Part shown: in pieces, positions 9,499 through 16,975 of the stretch
Layout of the letters: each line of letters begins with the position of its first letter
Position numbering within the stretch: the stretch's first letter is position 1
DNA from: Oceanitalea sp047302425
Lineage (GTDB): Bacteria > Actinomycetota > Actinomycetes > Actinomycetales > Actinomycetaceae
Length of the DNA: 64,000 nt
Direction of reading: 5' to 3'
Assembly: GCF_047302425.1 (NCBI RefSeq)
Contig: NZ_CP154855.1
Location: forward strand, 2,976,001-3,040,000
Program-made: the position numbers and the translations under genes
Notes under the pieces: generated by a model
Seen by the model: only the letters and a program-made list of their open reading frames with translations
What the model was told of the DNA's origin: nothing
Database searches by the model: none

Positions 9499-10067
9499 GC
9501 GCGCGGCTGCCCGAGCGGGTGCGGGCCGCCCTGCCCCGGCCAGAGGGGCTCCCCGGCCACCGGCAGGTGCGCCCGAGCACCACGCTGCGCACCGGCCCCG
9601 CCGTGCCCGCGCTCGTGCTGCGCGGCGTCCTGCTCCTGCTCGTCCTCGGTGCCGGCGCCACCGTGGCGGCCAACGAGACGCAGTGGACGGTGGTGGCCGC
9701 CCTCGCCGTCGTCGTGGCGCTGCGTCCCCACGCCGCCCTGCTCGCGATCGCGGTGGCCGTCCTCGCGGCCCTGCTCGCGTTCTCCCCCGGGCCGTGGTGG
9801 GCGCTGCCCCTCCTCGTGCTCCTCACCCACGCCCTGCTGCGCCTCGGCGCGACGGCCGACGCCGTCTCGTGGCGCGGGCGGGTGGAGCTGGCCGTGCTGC
9901 GCGAGGCCACACCCGGGTTCCTCGCCGTCCAGGTGGTCGCGCAGACGGCCGCCGTCCTCGCCCTCGTGCTCGACAGCGCCGCGCCGGTGCCGTGGCTCGT
10001 CACCGTCGCGGTCGCCGCCCTGGCCGTGCTGGCCGGCGCCCTCGTGCGGGAGCTGCGCCGCCCCTGA
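9495..10067 (+). CDS. Hydrophobic membrane protein, end of MoxR operon
   Basis: A 190-residue protein with a polar first 35 residues and then about five membrane segments (ALVLRGVLLLLVLGAGATV, VVAALAVVVALRPHAALLAI, ALLVLLTHALL and others). The ATG overlaps the DUF58 stop (ATGA). I recognise no domain. Its place at the end of the DUF4129-MoxR-DUF58 run suggests a membrane partner. It converges on the ABC-F gene only 6 bases away. Confidence 0.72.
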   Translation: MSARLPERVRAALPRPEGLPGHRQVRPSTTLRTGPAVPALVLRGVLLLLVLGAGATVAANETQWTVVAALAVVVALRPHAALLAIAVAVLAALLAFSPGPWWALPLLVLLTHALLRLGATADAVSWRGRVELAVLREATPGFLAVQVVAQTAAVLALVLDSAAPVPWLVTVAVAALAVLAGALVRELRRP

Positions 10068-10073
10068 GCCGCC

Positions 10074-11633
10074 TCAGGAGCACCGCTCGAGGCGGCCGTC
10101 GGCGGTGAGCCGGACGACGGCGTCGAGCCCGAGCCGCTCGAGGAAGGCGCCGTCGTGGCTGACGACGAGCAGGCCACCCCGGTACGCGCCGAGGGCCGCG
10201 ACGAGCTGGTCGACGGTCGGGATGTCGAGGTCGTTCGTCGGCTCGTCGAGGACGAGCAGCTCGGGCGGCGGGTCGGCCAGGAGCAGCCGGGCGAGGGCGA
10301 CCCGGAAGCGCTCACCGCCGGAGAGCGTCGCGACCGGGCGGTCGACCATGTCGCCCCGGACGAGGAGGCGGGCCAGCCGGCCCCGCACGTCACCGGGCGC
10401 CAGGTGCGGAGCGGTGGCGCGCACGGTGTCGAGGACGGTGGCGCCGTCGTCGAGCTCGGCCCGCTGCGGCAGGTACCCGACCCGCACCGTCAGCGTGGGC
10501 AGCAGCTCGCGGAGCAGCGTCGTCTTGCCCACCCCGTTCGCGCCGACGAGCGCGACGCGCTCGGGCCCCTGGACGACGACGTCGCGCCCGTCGCTGCTCG
10601 GCAGGACGGCGAGGCGCCGCCCGCGGGGGACGTGGGGGTCGGGCAGGTCGACCCGCACGGCGTCGTCGTCGCGGACGGCCTCCTCCGCGAGGTCGACGGC
10701 GGCCCGGGCGGCAGCGAGCCGGGCGTCGGCCGCCGCCCTGCGCTCACCCTGGGAGCGCTCGGCGGCGCTGCGGCGGGCGCCCAGGACGATCGGCGGGTAC
10801 TTGCCCTCCGCGCGGTCCCGGCGGCCCTGCCGCTGGCTGTGCGCCATGCGCTCCTCCGCCCGGACGCGCTCCCGCTGCTCGCGGCGCAGGCCCTGCTCGG
10901 CGGTGCGCAGCGCCTGCCGGGCCGCCTCCTGCTGGGTGGCGAGCCACTCCCGGTAGGCGCTGTAGGGGCCGCCGAAACCGGCGAGCTCACCGGCACGCAG
11001 CTCGGCGGTCGCGTCCATGAGCTCGAGCAGGGCGAGGTCGTGGCTGACGACGACGAGCGTGCCGCGCCACCCCCGCACCACCTCGTAGACCTGCTCGCGC
11101 GCGTCGCCGTCGAGGTTGTTCGTCGGCTCGTCGAGGAGGGCGACGTCGGCACCGCGCAGCCGCACGCCGGCGAGCGCCGCGAGGACCGCCTCCCCTCCGG
11201 ACAGGGCAGTGACGGGGCGGTCGAGGTCCTGCGGCAGGCCGAGGGCGGCGAGCTCGGCGGCGGCGCGCTCCTCGACGTCCCAGGACGTGCCGACGGCGTC
11301 GAAGTCCGCGGGGTCGGTGGAGCCCGCCTCGACGGCGCGCAGCGCACTGCGGGTCGCGGCGATGCCGAGGAGGTCGGCCAGCGTGGCCGCAGGAGCAGCG
11401 GTGAGCCGCTGCGGCAGGTGGTCGACGACTCCCCGCACCGAGACGGAGCCGCCGGTGGCGGCGAGCTCGCCGGAGACGAGCCGGAGCAGGGTCGACTTCC
11501 CGGCGCCGTTGGCGCCGACGAGCCCGGTGCTGCCGCGGCCGAAGGCGCCGGAGACGCCGTCGAGGACGGGGGTGCCGTCGGGCCAGGAGAAGGAGAGGTC
11601 GTGCAGGACGACGGAGGACGAGGGGGTGGGCAC
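10074..11633 (-). CDS. ABC-F family ATPase (ribosome-protection type)
   Basis: A 519-residue protein with two ABC domains and no membrane segments. The first has GANGAGKSTLL, LSGGEAVLAAL and LLDEPTNNLDG; the second has GANGVGKTTLL, LSGGERFRVAL and LVLDEPTNDLD. A charged linker rich in Arg and Glu (QGLRREQRERVRAEERM) separates them. ABC-F proteins act on the ribosome; many protect against antibiotics at the peptidyl-transferase centre. The GTG start follows GGAAGGTCCCC. Its 78-nt upstream leader and the promoter described below fit drug-inducible control. Whether it gives resistance or a housekeeping function cannot be told from sequence. Confidence 0.88.
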   Translation of the reverse strand: MPTPSSSVVLHDLSFSWPDGTPVLDGVSGAFGRGSTGLVGANGAGKSTLLRLVSGELAATGGSVSVRGVVDHLPQRLTAAPAATLADLLGIAATRSALRAVEAGSTDPADFDAVGTSWDVEERAAAELAALGLPQDLDRPVTALSGGEAVLAALAGVRLRGADVALLDEPTNNLDGDAREQVYEVVRGWRGTLVVVSHDLALLELMDATAELRAGELAGFGGPYSAYREWLATQQEAARQALRTAEQGLRREQRERVRAEERMAHSQRQGRRDRAEGKYPPIVLGARRSAAERSQGERRAAADARLAAARAAVDLAEEAVRDDDAVRVDLPDPHVPRGRRLAVLPSSDGRDVVVQGPERVALVGANGVGKTTLLRELLPTLTVRVGYLPQRAELDDGATVLDTVRATAPHLAPGDVRGRLARLLVRGDMVDRPVATLSGGERFRVALARLLLADPPPELLVLDEPTNDLDIPTVDQLVAALGAYRGGLLVVSHDGAFLERLGLDAVVRLTADGRLERCS

Positions 11634-11675
11634 GGGGACCTTCCGGTTGCGGGACGTCGCGCCGCGCCGGTGGCG

Positions 11676-11711
11676 TCAGCGCGCGGGGGCAGCACTCCGG
11701 AGGTCGATCAT
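11676..11711 (-). CDS. Candidate 11-codon leader peptide of the ABC-F gene
   Basis: ATG at 11711 opens a short ORF, MIDLRSAAPAR then TGA, ending 42 bases before the ABC-F start. A good ribosome site (GAGAAGGACC) lies upstream at a workable distance. Antibiotic-inducible ABC-F and erm genes often have such leaders, where a stalled ribosome changes mRNA folding. GC-rich self-complementary sequence follows it (GCGCGC against GCGCGG). The short length means chance cannot be ruled out. Confidence 0.5.
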   Translation of the reverse strand: MIDLRSAAPAR

Positions 11712-11770
11712 CGCTCGGTCCTTCTCGTCCGTCCCCTCACACGCGCGGCGGGCCCGCGGGGACGGCCGCC

Positions 11771-11808
11771 AGTGTGCGTGCCGCGGCAGCCGGCCGGCAA
11801 CGGAATAT
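11771..11808 (-). promoter_or_regulatory. WhiB7-like promoter of the ABC-F gene
   Basis: On the minus strand TTGCCG (-35, plus-strand 11795-11800) is separated by 18 bp from CACACT (-10-like, 11771-11776), with a short AT-rich block ATATT (11804-11808) three bases upstream of the -35. An AT-rich block just upstream of -35 is the known WhiB7 target layout, and the whiB7 gene in this window has the same arrangement. The -10 is a weak match. Confidence 0.4.
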
Positions 11809-11817
11809 CCCGGACCC

Positions 11818-11847
11818 TTGCCAGCACCTATCGAGTCTCGATAGATT
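11818..11847 (+). promoter_or_regulatory. Promoter with embedded operator for the DUF2975/XRE pair
   Basis: TTGCCA (11818-11823), 18 bp, then TAGATT (11842-11847) form a good sigma-70-type promoter. The spacer holds a perfect inverted repeat CTATCGA-GTC-TCGATAG at 11828-11844 that runs into the -10. An RNA start near 11855 would give a leader of about 25 nt with AAAGGAGG before the GTG at 11878. The downstream XRE protein is the obvious candidate to bind the repeat. Confidence 0.68.
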
Positions 11848-11877
11848 CACATCGTCGCTCGATCAAAGGAGGCCCTC

Positions 11878-12384
11878 GTGGGCAGCTACGTCATCCGGGT
11901 CCTCCGGCTCGTCATCGCGGTCGCGCTCGCCGGCTCGCTCGTCGTCCAGGCGGTCCTCATCCCCCTGCTGTGGGTGGACATGGAGGACCTCGCCACCGGG
12001 CCGCGGGTCACGCTCGTCGCGATCTTCTTCCTCGGCGTGCTCTGCCTCCAGGTCATCGCCGTGTGCGTCTGGCGGCTGCTCACCATGGTCCGCCGCGGCA
12101 CGGTCTTCTCCACCGCGGCGTTCCGGTACGTCGACGTCGTCATCGGCGCGATCGCGGCCGCATCGGTGCTCGTCCTCGGCATCGCCGTCGTCTCCGCCGT
12201 CCTCAACCGGACGACCGACGGCGACGTCGTCCCACCCGGCATCGTGGGTCTGATCTGCGGGATCGCACTCGTCGTCGGCGGCGTGGCGCTCGTCGTCTAC
12301 GTCATGCGCACGCTGCTCGTGCAGGCCGTCGAGACCGCTGCCCGCGCCGAGCACCTGCGCTCCGAGCTCGACGAGGTGATCTAG
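11878..12384 (+). CDS. DUF2975-like four-helix membrane protein
   Basis: A 168-residue protein with four clear membrane segments (about 7-30, 42-65, 88-110, 121-145; for example VALAGSLVVQAVLIPLL and VTLVAIFFLGVLCLQVIAV) and a short charged tail. The TVFSTAAFRYVDVVIG stretch between helices is typical of DUF2975 proteins, which are nearly always encoded with a small XRE regulator as here. The GTG start follows a strong AAAGGAGG site. Its function is unknown; a membrane partner that controls the regulator is the usual proposal. Confidence 0.83.
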   Translation: MGSYVIRVLRLVIAVALAGSLVVQAVLIPLLWVDMEDLATGPRVTLVAIFFLGVLCLQVIAVCVWRLLTMVRRGTVFSTAAFRYVDVVIGAIAAASVLVLGIAVVSAVLNRTTDGDVVPPGIVGLICGIALVVGGVALVVYVMRTLLVQAVETAARAEHLRSELDEVI

Positions 12385-12606
12385 GTGCCCATCGTCGTCG
12401 ACATCGACGTCATGCTCGCCCGCCGGAAGATGTCGGTGGGGACCCTCGCCGAGCGGGTGGGCATCACGCCCGCGAACCTCGCCGTCCTCAAGAACGGGCG
12501 CGCCAAGGCGGTGCGCTTCACCACCCTCGAGGCGCTGTGCGAGGCGCTCGACTGCCAGCCGGGCGACCTGCTGCGGTGGGAGCCGGACGGGGCGGGGGCA
12601 CCGTGA
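12385..12606 (+). CDS. Small XRE (YozG-like) regulator paired with DUF2975
   Basis: A 73-residue single HTH domain: VMLARRKMSVGTLAERVGIT, NLAVLKNGRAKAVRFTTLE, then CEALDCQPGDLLRWEPD, a very recognisable Cro/CI-type end. GTG follows the DUF2975 stop directly with no gap, so the two are made together. It probably binds the palindrome in the promoter 540 bp upstream. Its own stop overlaps the next gene's GTG start. Confidence 0.87.
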   Translation: MPIVVDIDVMLARRKMSVGTLAERVGITPANLAVLKNGRAKAVRFTTLEALCEALDCQPGDLLRWEPDGAGAP

Positions 12607-13736
12607 GCACCGGGCACCGGGCCGACGTCCTCGTCGTCGGCGCCGGCCTCGCGGGCCTCCACCTGGCCACGCTGCTCGCCGCGCGCGGCCACGGCGTCAC
12701 CGTCGTCGACAAGCGCAGCGACCTCACGCGCTCCATCCGCACGACCGGCATCTTCGTCCGCCGGACCCTCGACGACTTCCCGCTCCCCGAGGACTGCCTC
12801 GGCCCGCCGATCCGGCAGGTCGCGCTGTACCCACCGAGCCTGCGGCAGCCCCTCATCCTCGTCAGCGACCGCGACGAGTTCCGGGTCGGGGACATGCCCG
12901 GCCTCTACACGGCCGTCGCCGCACGCGCCGTCGCTGCGGGGGCGCGCCTGCTCCTCGGCACCCGCTGGACCGGGTACGCCGACGGCGTGGCCCGGGTCGT
13001 GGGCGCTGACGGGGCGCCGTCGGCGGTCCGGGCGCGGTACATCGTCGGCGCGGACGGCGCACGCTCCCGGGTGGCCCGCGACCTCGGCCTGGACCGCAAC
13101 GAACGGCTGCTCGTCGGCGCGGAGGAGGTGTTCCCGAGCGCGGGCACGCAGACGCCCACCTTCCACTGCGTGCTGGACCCGCGGCTGGCTCCCGGGTACC
13201 TCGGCTGGGTCGTCGACGACGGCGAGCACGTCCACCTCGGCACCGCCGGCTACGCCGCCCGCTACCCCGGCGGGGTGTGGGCGGCGCTGCGGCAGCTCGC
13301 GTCCGTGGCGCCAGGCCTCCCGGCACGGCCCCACGTCGTCGAGCGGCGCGGCGGGCCGATCCCCGTCGGTGGGCTGCTGCGGCGGATCAGCTCCGCGCAG
13401 GGGCTGCTCGTCGGCGATGCCGCAGGGGCGGTGTCACCGCTGACCGCCGGCGGCCTGGACCCGTGCCTGCGGCTGTCGGAGCACGCGGCGGACGCCCTCG
13501 ACGAGGCACTGCGCAGCGGGGACCCGGGCGCCCTGCGCTCCTACGACGGCGCGGCGCTGCGCCGTCGCTTCCGCGGCCGGGTCGCGATGCGGCGGGCGAT
13601 GGGCCTCGTTCGCTCCCCCGGCCTCATGGAGGCCGGGTTCGCGGCCCTGCGCACACCGCCCGGGCAGCGCGCGGCCCGGAGCATCTTCTTCGAGGACCGC
13701 TCGTTCCCGCTGCCCGCGCCGCAGCCCACCGCCTGA
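12603..13736 (+). CDS. FAD-dependent oxidoreductase, geranylgeranyl-reductase-like
   Basis: A 377-residue flavoprotein. The dinucleotide site is VVGAGLAGLHLATLLAARG at the N-terminus, the DG motif is GADGARSRVARDLG near residue 145, and the GD motif LLVGDAAGAVSPLTAGGLDP near residue 270 contacts FAD. The overall order matches p-hydroxybenzoate-hydroxylase-fold and geranylgeranyl-reductase-like enzymes. The substrate is not apparent. The GTG start overlaps the XRE stop (GTGA), so it seems to be the third gene of that operon. It ends 48 bases before rsbQ. Confidence 0.83.
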   Translation: MSTGHRADVLVVGAGLAGLHLATLLAARGHGVTVVDKRSDLTRSIRTTGIFVRRTLDDFPLPEDCLGPPIRQVALYPPSLRQPLILVSDRDEFRVGDMPGLYTAVAARAVAAGARLLLGTRWTGYADGVARVVGADGAPSAVRARYIVGADGARSRVARDLGLDRNERLLVGAEEVFPSAGTQTPTFHCVLDPRLAPGYLGWVVDDGEHVHLGTAGYAARYPGGVWAALRQLASVAPGLPARPHVVERRGGPIPVGGLLRRISSAQGLLVGDAAGAVSPLTAGGLDPCLRLSEHAADALDEALRSGDPGALRSYDGAALRRRFRGRVAMRRAMGLVRSPGLMEAGFAALRTPPGQRAARSIFFEDRSFPLPAPQPTA

Positions 13737-13784
13737 GCCCGAACCACCCCGAACCTCGCTCCACCGTGCCGTAATGTCGGACTC

Positions 13785-14582
13785 GTGGACGTGATGGAGC
13801 GGAACAACGTGCGGGTGAGCGGTACTACCGGGGCGCCCACCCTGGTCCTCGCCCACGGCTTCGGCTGCGACCAGCAGATGTGGCGCTTCGTCGCCCCGCA
13901 CTTCGAGGAGACGCACCGGGTGGTGCTCTTCGACCACGTGGGTGCGGGCGCCGCGGACCCCTCCGCCTTCGACAGCACCCGCCACGCCCGCCTCGAGGGC
14001 TACGCGCAGGACGTCGTCGAGATCCTCGACGCGCTCGGCGGGGAGCCGGTGGTCTTCGTCGGCCACTCCGTCAGCGCGATGATCGGCGTGCTGGCGGCCC
14101 GCTCACGGCCCGATCTCGTCGAGCGGCTCGTGCTCGTCGGACCCAGCCCCCGCTACATCGACGACGGCGACTACCGCGGTGGCTTCACCCGGGAGGAGAT
14201 CGAGGAGCTCCTCGAGACGATGGACGACAACTACCTCGGCTGGTCCGCGCACATCGCCCCGGTCATCATGGGCAGGCCCGACCGTCCCGAGCTCGGTGAG
14301 GAGCTCACGGCGAGCTTCTGCCGCACCGACCCCGACCTCGCCCGGAGCTTCGCCCGCACGACCTTCCTCTCCGACAACCGGGCGGACCTGCCGGAGGTCG
14401 ACACCCCCGCGCTCGTCGTCCAGTGCCGTGAGGACGTCATCGCCCCCATGCAGGTGGGCGAGTACGTTCGCGACCACCTGCCGCGCAGCGAGTTCACCGT
14501 CCTCGACACCGTGGGGCACTGCCCGAACCTCAGCGCCCCGGACCAGCTCGTCGCGGCGATGAAGGCGTACCTGGCGGCGTGA
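13785..14582 (+). CDS. rsbQ: RsbQ-like alpha/beta hydrolase (stress-signalling partner)
   Basis: A 265-residue alpha/beta hydrolase very close to the RsbQ group: LAHGFGCDQQMWR, nucleophile elbow VGHSVSAMIG (Ser), acid in CREDVIAP and His in VGHCPNLSAP. The lid segment RGGFTREEIEELLETM with NYLGWSAHIAPVIMG is characteristic. In Bacillus, RsbQ is needed for the phosphatase RsbP to sense energy stress, and it probably processes a small hydrophobic ligand. Here the next gene is a PAS-PP2C protein coupled by GTGA. The same hydrolase group includes the plant karrikin and strigolactone receptors. Confidence 0.9.
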   Translation: MDVMERNNVRVSGTTGAPTLVLAHGFGCDQQMWRFVAPHFEETHRVVLFDHVGAGAADPSAFDSTRHARLEGYAQDVVEILDALGGEPVVFVGHSVSAMIGVLAARSRPDLVERLVLVGPSPRYIDDGDYRGGFTREEIEELLETMDDNYLGWSAHIAPVIMGRPDRPELGEELTASFCRTDPDLARSFARTTFLSDNRADLPEVDTPALVVQCREDVIAPMQVGEYVRDHLPRSEFTVLDTVGHCPNLSAPDQLVAAMKAYLAA

Positions 14583-16087
14583 ACGACCGTGCCGGCTCCT
14601 GGGACGAGGCCCCGTGCGGCCTGCTCGTCCTGGCGGGCGACGGCACGGTCCGCGACGCGAACGCGACCTTCCTGCGGTGGGTCGGGCGGCCCGCCGCCGA
14701 GGTGCTCGGGCGGGTGCGGCTGAGCGAGCTCCTCTCGGTCGGGGGCCGGATCTACTGGGAGACGCACCTGTCACCGCTGCTCCACGTCGAGGGCCGGGCC
14801 GAGGAGGTCGCCCTGGAGCTGCGCGCCCCCGGGGGCCGGCTGCCGGTCATGATGACGGCCGTCGTCGCCGGGGACGGCGGCGTGCGGGTCTCCGTCCACA
14901 GCGCCCGGGACCGCTCCCGCTACGAGCGCGAGCTGCTCGCCGCACGGAAGGACGCGGACGCCGCCGCCGGCCGCGCCCGCGTGCTCCAGGACGTCACCGC
15001 GGCGCTGTCCGCCGCGGTCGGCCGGGACGGGGTGGTCGGGGCGCTGCTCGGCGCGCTGCCCTCCCTCGCCGCCAGTGCGGCGACGTGCTGGCTGACCGAC
15101 GCCCAGGGCCGGCTCGTCCCCCACTCGGCGACGGGCGAGAGTGCGGGCAGCACGGGCGTCCTGCCCACGTGGCCGTGGCCACGCACCGCCCTCGTCGACG
15201 GCCGCCGCGTGCTCGTCCCACTCCACGGCCAGTCCGGCCTCCGCGGGGTGCTGTCCCTGCTCCCCGACGACGCCGCGGGAGCCGAGGCGCCAGACCTGGC
15301 GGTGCTCACCGCTGTCGGCCAGCAGGCGGGCGCCGCCCTGGACCGCGCCAGCCTCTTCGACCGCAGTGCTGCCATCGCCCACCAGCTCCAGCAGGCGCTC
15401 CTCACCGCTCCGCAGCCGCACGACGCCCGGGTCGAGGTGACGACGGCGTACCGGCCGGGCGTGGAGTCCCTCGAGGTCGGTGGGGACTGGCACGACGCCT
15501 TCCACCTCACCGACGACGTCCTGGCCGTCGCGGTCGGCGACGTCGTCGGCCGCGGGCTGGACGCCGCGATCGCCATGGGCCAGCTGCGCAGCGCCGTGCG
15601 GGCGGTCGCTGCTCCCGACGTCGGCCCCGTCCGGGTGCTCGACGCGCTGGACCGCTTCGTCCCTCTCGTGCCCGACGCCGCCTCCGCCACCCTCCTCTAC
15701 GGCGAGCTCGACCTCCTCACGGGCCGCTTCCGCTTCGCCTGCGCCGGTCACCTGCCACCGCTGCTGCTCGAGCACAGCGGCGCGCAGCGACTCGTGTGGG
15801 ACGGGCGCTCCACCCCGCTGGGGGTCACGGTGCCCGGCCGGGGACGCGCGGAGGGCGCGGTCGACCTCGCCCCCGGCGACCGCCTGCTGCTGTACACCGA
15901 CGGGCTCGTCGAGCGGCGTGACCGGCCGCTGCCCGACCGGCTCGAGGAGCTCCTCACCGTGGGCGGGCAGACGGCGGCCCTCACCGCCCCGGCGCTGGTG
16001 CGCACGGTGACCGAGCGCCTGCTGCCGCCCGGCGAGGGGCACGACGACGTCTGCCTGCTCCTGCTCACCTGGCGCGGCCCGGCCTGA
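14579..16087 (+). CDS. rsbP: PAS-GAF-PP2C (SpoIIE-type) phosphatase, RsbP-like
   Basis: A 502-residue signalling protein. Residues about 5-120 form a PAS domain (GLLVLAGDGTVRDANATFLR, then GRVRLSELLSVGG), 130-255 a GAF-like region (LQDVTAALSAAVGRDGVV to LTAVGQQAGAALDRASLF), and 265-500 a SpoIIE/PP2C phosphatase with metal-site blocks VGGDWHDAF, AVGDVVGRGLDAA and LLLYTDGLVERR. Such enzymes dephosphorylate an STAS anti-anti-sigma factor. No STAS, RsbW or sigma gene lies in the window, so its target is elsewhere. The GAF insertion is not in Bacillus RsbP. Confidence 0.9.
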   Translation: MNDRAGSWDEAPCGLLVLAGDGTVRDANATFLRWVGRPAAEVLGRVRLSELLSVGGRIYWETHLSPLLHVEGRAEEVALELRAPGGRLPVMMTAVVAGDGGVRVSVHSARDRSRYERELLAARKDADAAAGRARVLQDVTAALSAAVGRDGVVGALLGALPSLAASAATCWLTDAQGRLVPHSATGESAGSTGVLPTWPWPRTALVDGRRVLVPLHGQSGLRGVLSLLPDDAAGAEAPDLAVLTAVGQQAGAALDRASLFDRSAAIAHQLQQALLTAPQPHDARVEVTTAYRPGVESLEVGGDWHDAFHLTDDVLAVAVGDVVGRGLDAAIAMGQLRSAVRAVAAPDVGPVRVLDALDRFVPLVPDAASATLLYGELDLLTGRFRFACAGHLPPLLLEHSGAQRLVWDGRSTPLGVTVPGRGRAEGAVDLAPGDRLLLYTDGLVERRDRPLPDRLEELLTVGGQTAALTAPALVRTVTERLLPPGEGHDDVCLLLLTWRGPA

Positions 16088-16103
16088 GGCACACGGGGAA
16101 CGC

Positions 16104-16135
16104 AGAAGGCCCGGACCAGATGGTCCGGGCCTTCT
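16104..16135. terminator. Perfect 15-bp hairpin, native terminator beside the tRNA end
   Basis: AGAAGGCCCGGACCA, GA, then its exact complement. It sits 16 bases after the rsbP stop and 3 bases from the left att copy. It probably served the tRNA-fMet gene before the element inserted, and may also stop rsbP transcripts. Only a weak T-run follows (CTCCTTGG). Confidence 0.8.
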
Positions 16136-16138
16136 CCT

Positions 16139-16175
16139 TGGTAGCGGGGGCAGGATTTGAACCTGCGACCTCCGG
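16139..16175 (-). repeat. Left attachment site: orphan copy of the tRNA-fMet 3' end
   Basis: The 37 bases equal 31738-31774 without mismatch, from the encoded CCA through the acceptor and T arms to the 3' side of the anticodon stem. The sequence then diverges (AACGG here, GTTAT at the tRNA). No 5' half of a tRNA follows, so this is a duplication formed by integration and not a gene. Confidence 0.93.
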
Positions 16176-16305
16176 AACGGATCAAGGGCCTTCCGGCTAC
16201 CGCCGATCGGCGCGGGAAACAGCGGATTCGCTTGTGTTGTCGAGGAAGTCTCCTCGCTGGCACCTCCGACTCTACCCGGTCTGTGACGAACTGTGACGGC
16301 TCAAT

Positions 16306-16327
16306 GTGGAGGGTAAATGGAGGGCGG
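16306..16327 (+). repeat. Left arm-type repeats (candidate integrase sites)
   Basis: GTGGAGGGT at 16306-16314 and TGGAGGG at 16318-16324 start 11 bp apart when the preceding base is counted. The same pair, same orientation and spacing, occurs near the right end at 31662-31683. Just before it CTGTGACG is repeated (16281-16298). Such short helically phased repeats near att sites are typical integrase arm sites. Confidence 0.6.
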
Positions 16328-16409
16328 CTCGAACGCTGGCAGTCCAGCGATCTTGCCGACAGCCAGCGTCCCCAGGATCCAGGCCAGCGCCACTCTTGGA
16401 GTGCAGTGC

Positions 16410-16757
16410 TTACAGCTGCAGGTGGAGGCGAAGTGCATCGTCGAGGTGGGCCATGACGTCGGCGGGGGCTCGTCCGATGACGGCGCCGAGGCGCTCGACC
16501 GCGATGGCGCGGACTTGCTCGGCCCGGGCCTTGGAGTCCTGCCGGAGGCCGGTCGCGGCTGCGGGCAGGAGGGTTTGGAAGGGGAAGCTCCGGTCGGTGT
16601 TGCTGGTGACTGGCACCACGGTGACCACTCCGCGGCCGAGTCGAGCCGCGGTCGCGTTCGCTCGGTCATTGCTGACGATCACGGCAGGACGACGACTGTT
16701 GGCCTCGGTCCCGCGATCGGGGTCCAGTTCGACGAGCCGGATCTCACCGCGCAACAT
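16410..16757 (-). CDS. MazF/PemK-type toxin
   Basis: A 115-residue endoribonuclease-type toxin. MLRGEIRLVELDPDRGTE opens with the conserved GEI/VDL-like strand, RRPAVIVSND is the MazF core, and VTVVPVTSNTDRSFPFQ gives the second conserved strand with the catalytic Thr region. I use the ATG at 16757, which overlaps the antitoxin stop as TGATG, instead of the longer reading at 16790. MazF toxins cut RNA at short motifs. Antitoxin-then-toxin order is normal. Such pairs stabilise mobile elements, matching its place just inside the left end. Confidence 0.88.
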   Translation of the reverse strand: MLRGEIRLVELDPDRGTEANSRRPAVIVSNDRANATAARLGRGVVTVVPVTSNTDRSFPFQTLLPAAATGLRQDSKARAEQVRAIAVERLGAVIGRAPADVMAHLDDALRLHLQL

Positions 16758-16975
16758 CAAGCGATCCCGTCGGCTGCGCTCGAGTCCCATGCCGCCTGAT
16801 CACCCGAGGCTTCCCATTCCTGCCACGCGGCTTCGTAGTCCTGCTCCAAAGCGGGCAAGCGGAGCATCCGCACGGCGTGTTGCAACGCTGCAGACCTCGA
16901 GGGCAGGCCGGCGGTACGGGCGTACTCGTCGAGGATCGCCACATCCTCCTCTGGCAGGCTGACACTGAGCTTCAT
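16757..16975 (-). CDS. Ribbon-helix-helix antitoxin of the MazF pair
   Basis: A 72-residue protein. KLSVSLPEEDVAILDEYART and PSRSAALQHAVRML form a typical ribbon-helix-helix DNA-binding domain (residues 2-45). The acidic, Trp-rich tail YEAAWQEWEASGDQ is the toxin-binding part expected of MazE-like antitoxins. ATG at 16975; its stop overlaps the toxin start by one base. It probably represses its own promoter in the 210-bp gap upstream. Confidence 0.88.
   Translation of the reverse strand: MKLSVSLPEEDVAILDEYARTAGLPSRSAALQHAVRMLRLPALEQDYEAAWQEWEASGDQAAWDSSAADGIA

Noticed and set aside
10155..13736. A 1193-codon plus-strand frame
   Set aside because: It is the antisense of the ABC-F gene joined by chance to the real FAD oxidoreductase frame; only 12603-13736 is supported.
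16139..16175. A second tRNA gene at the left end of the island
   Set aside because: Only the 3' 37 bases match; there is no D arm, anticodon or 5' acceptor strand, so it is an integration duplicate.
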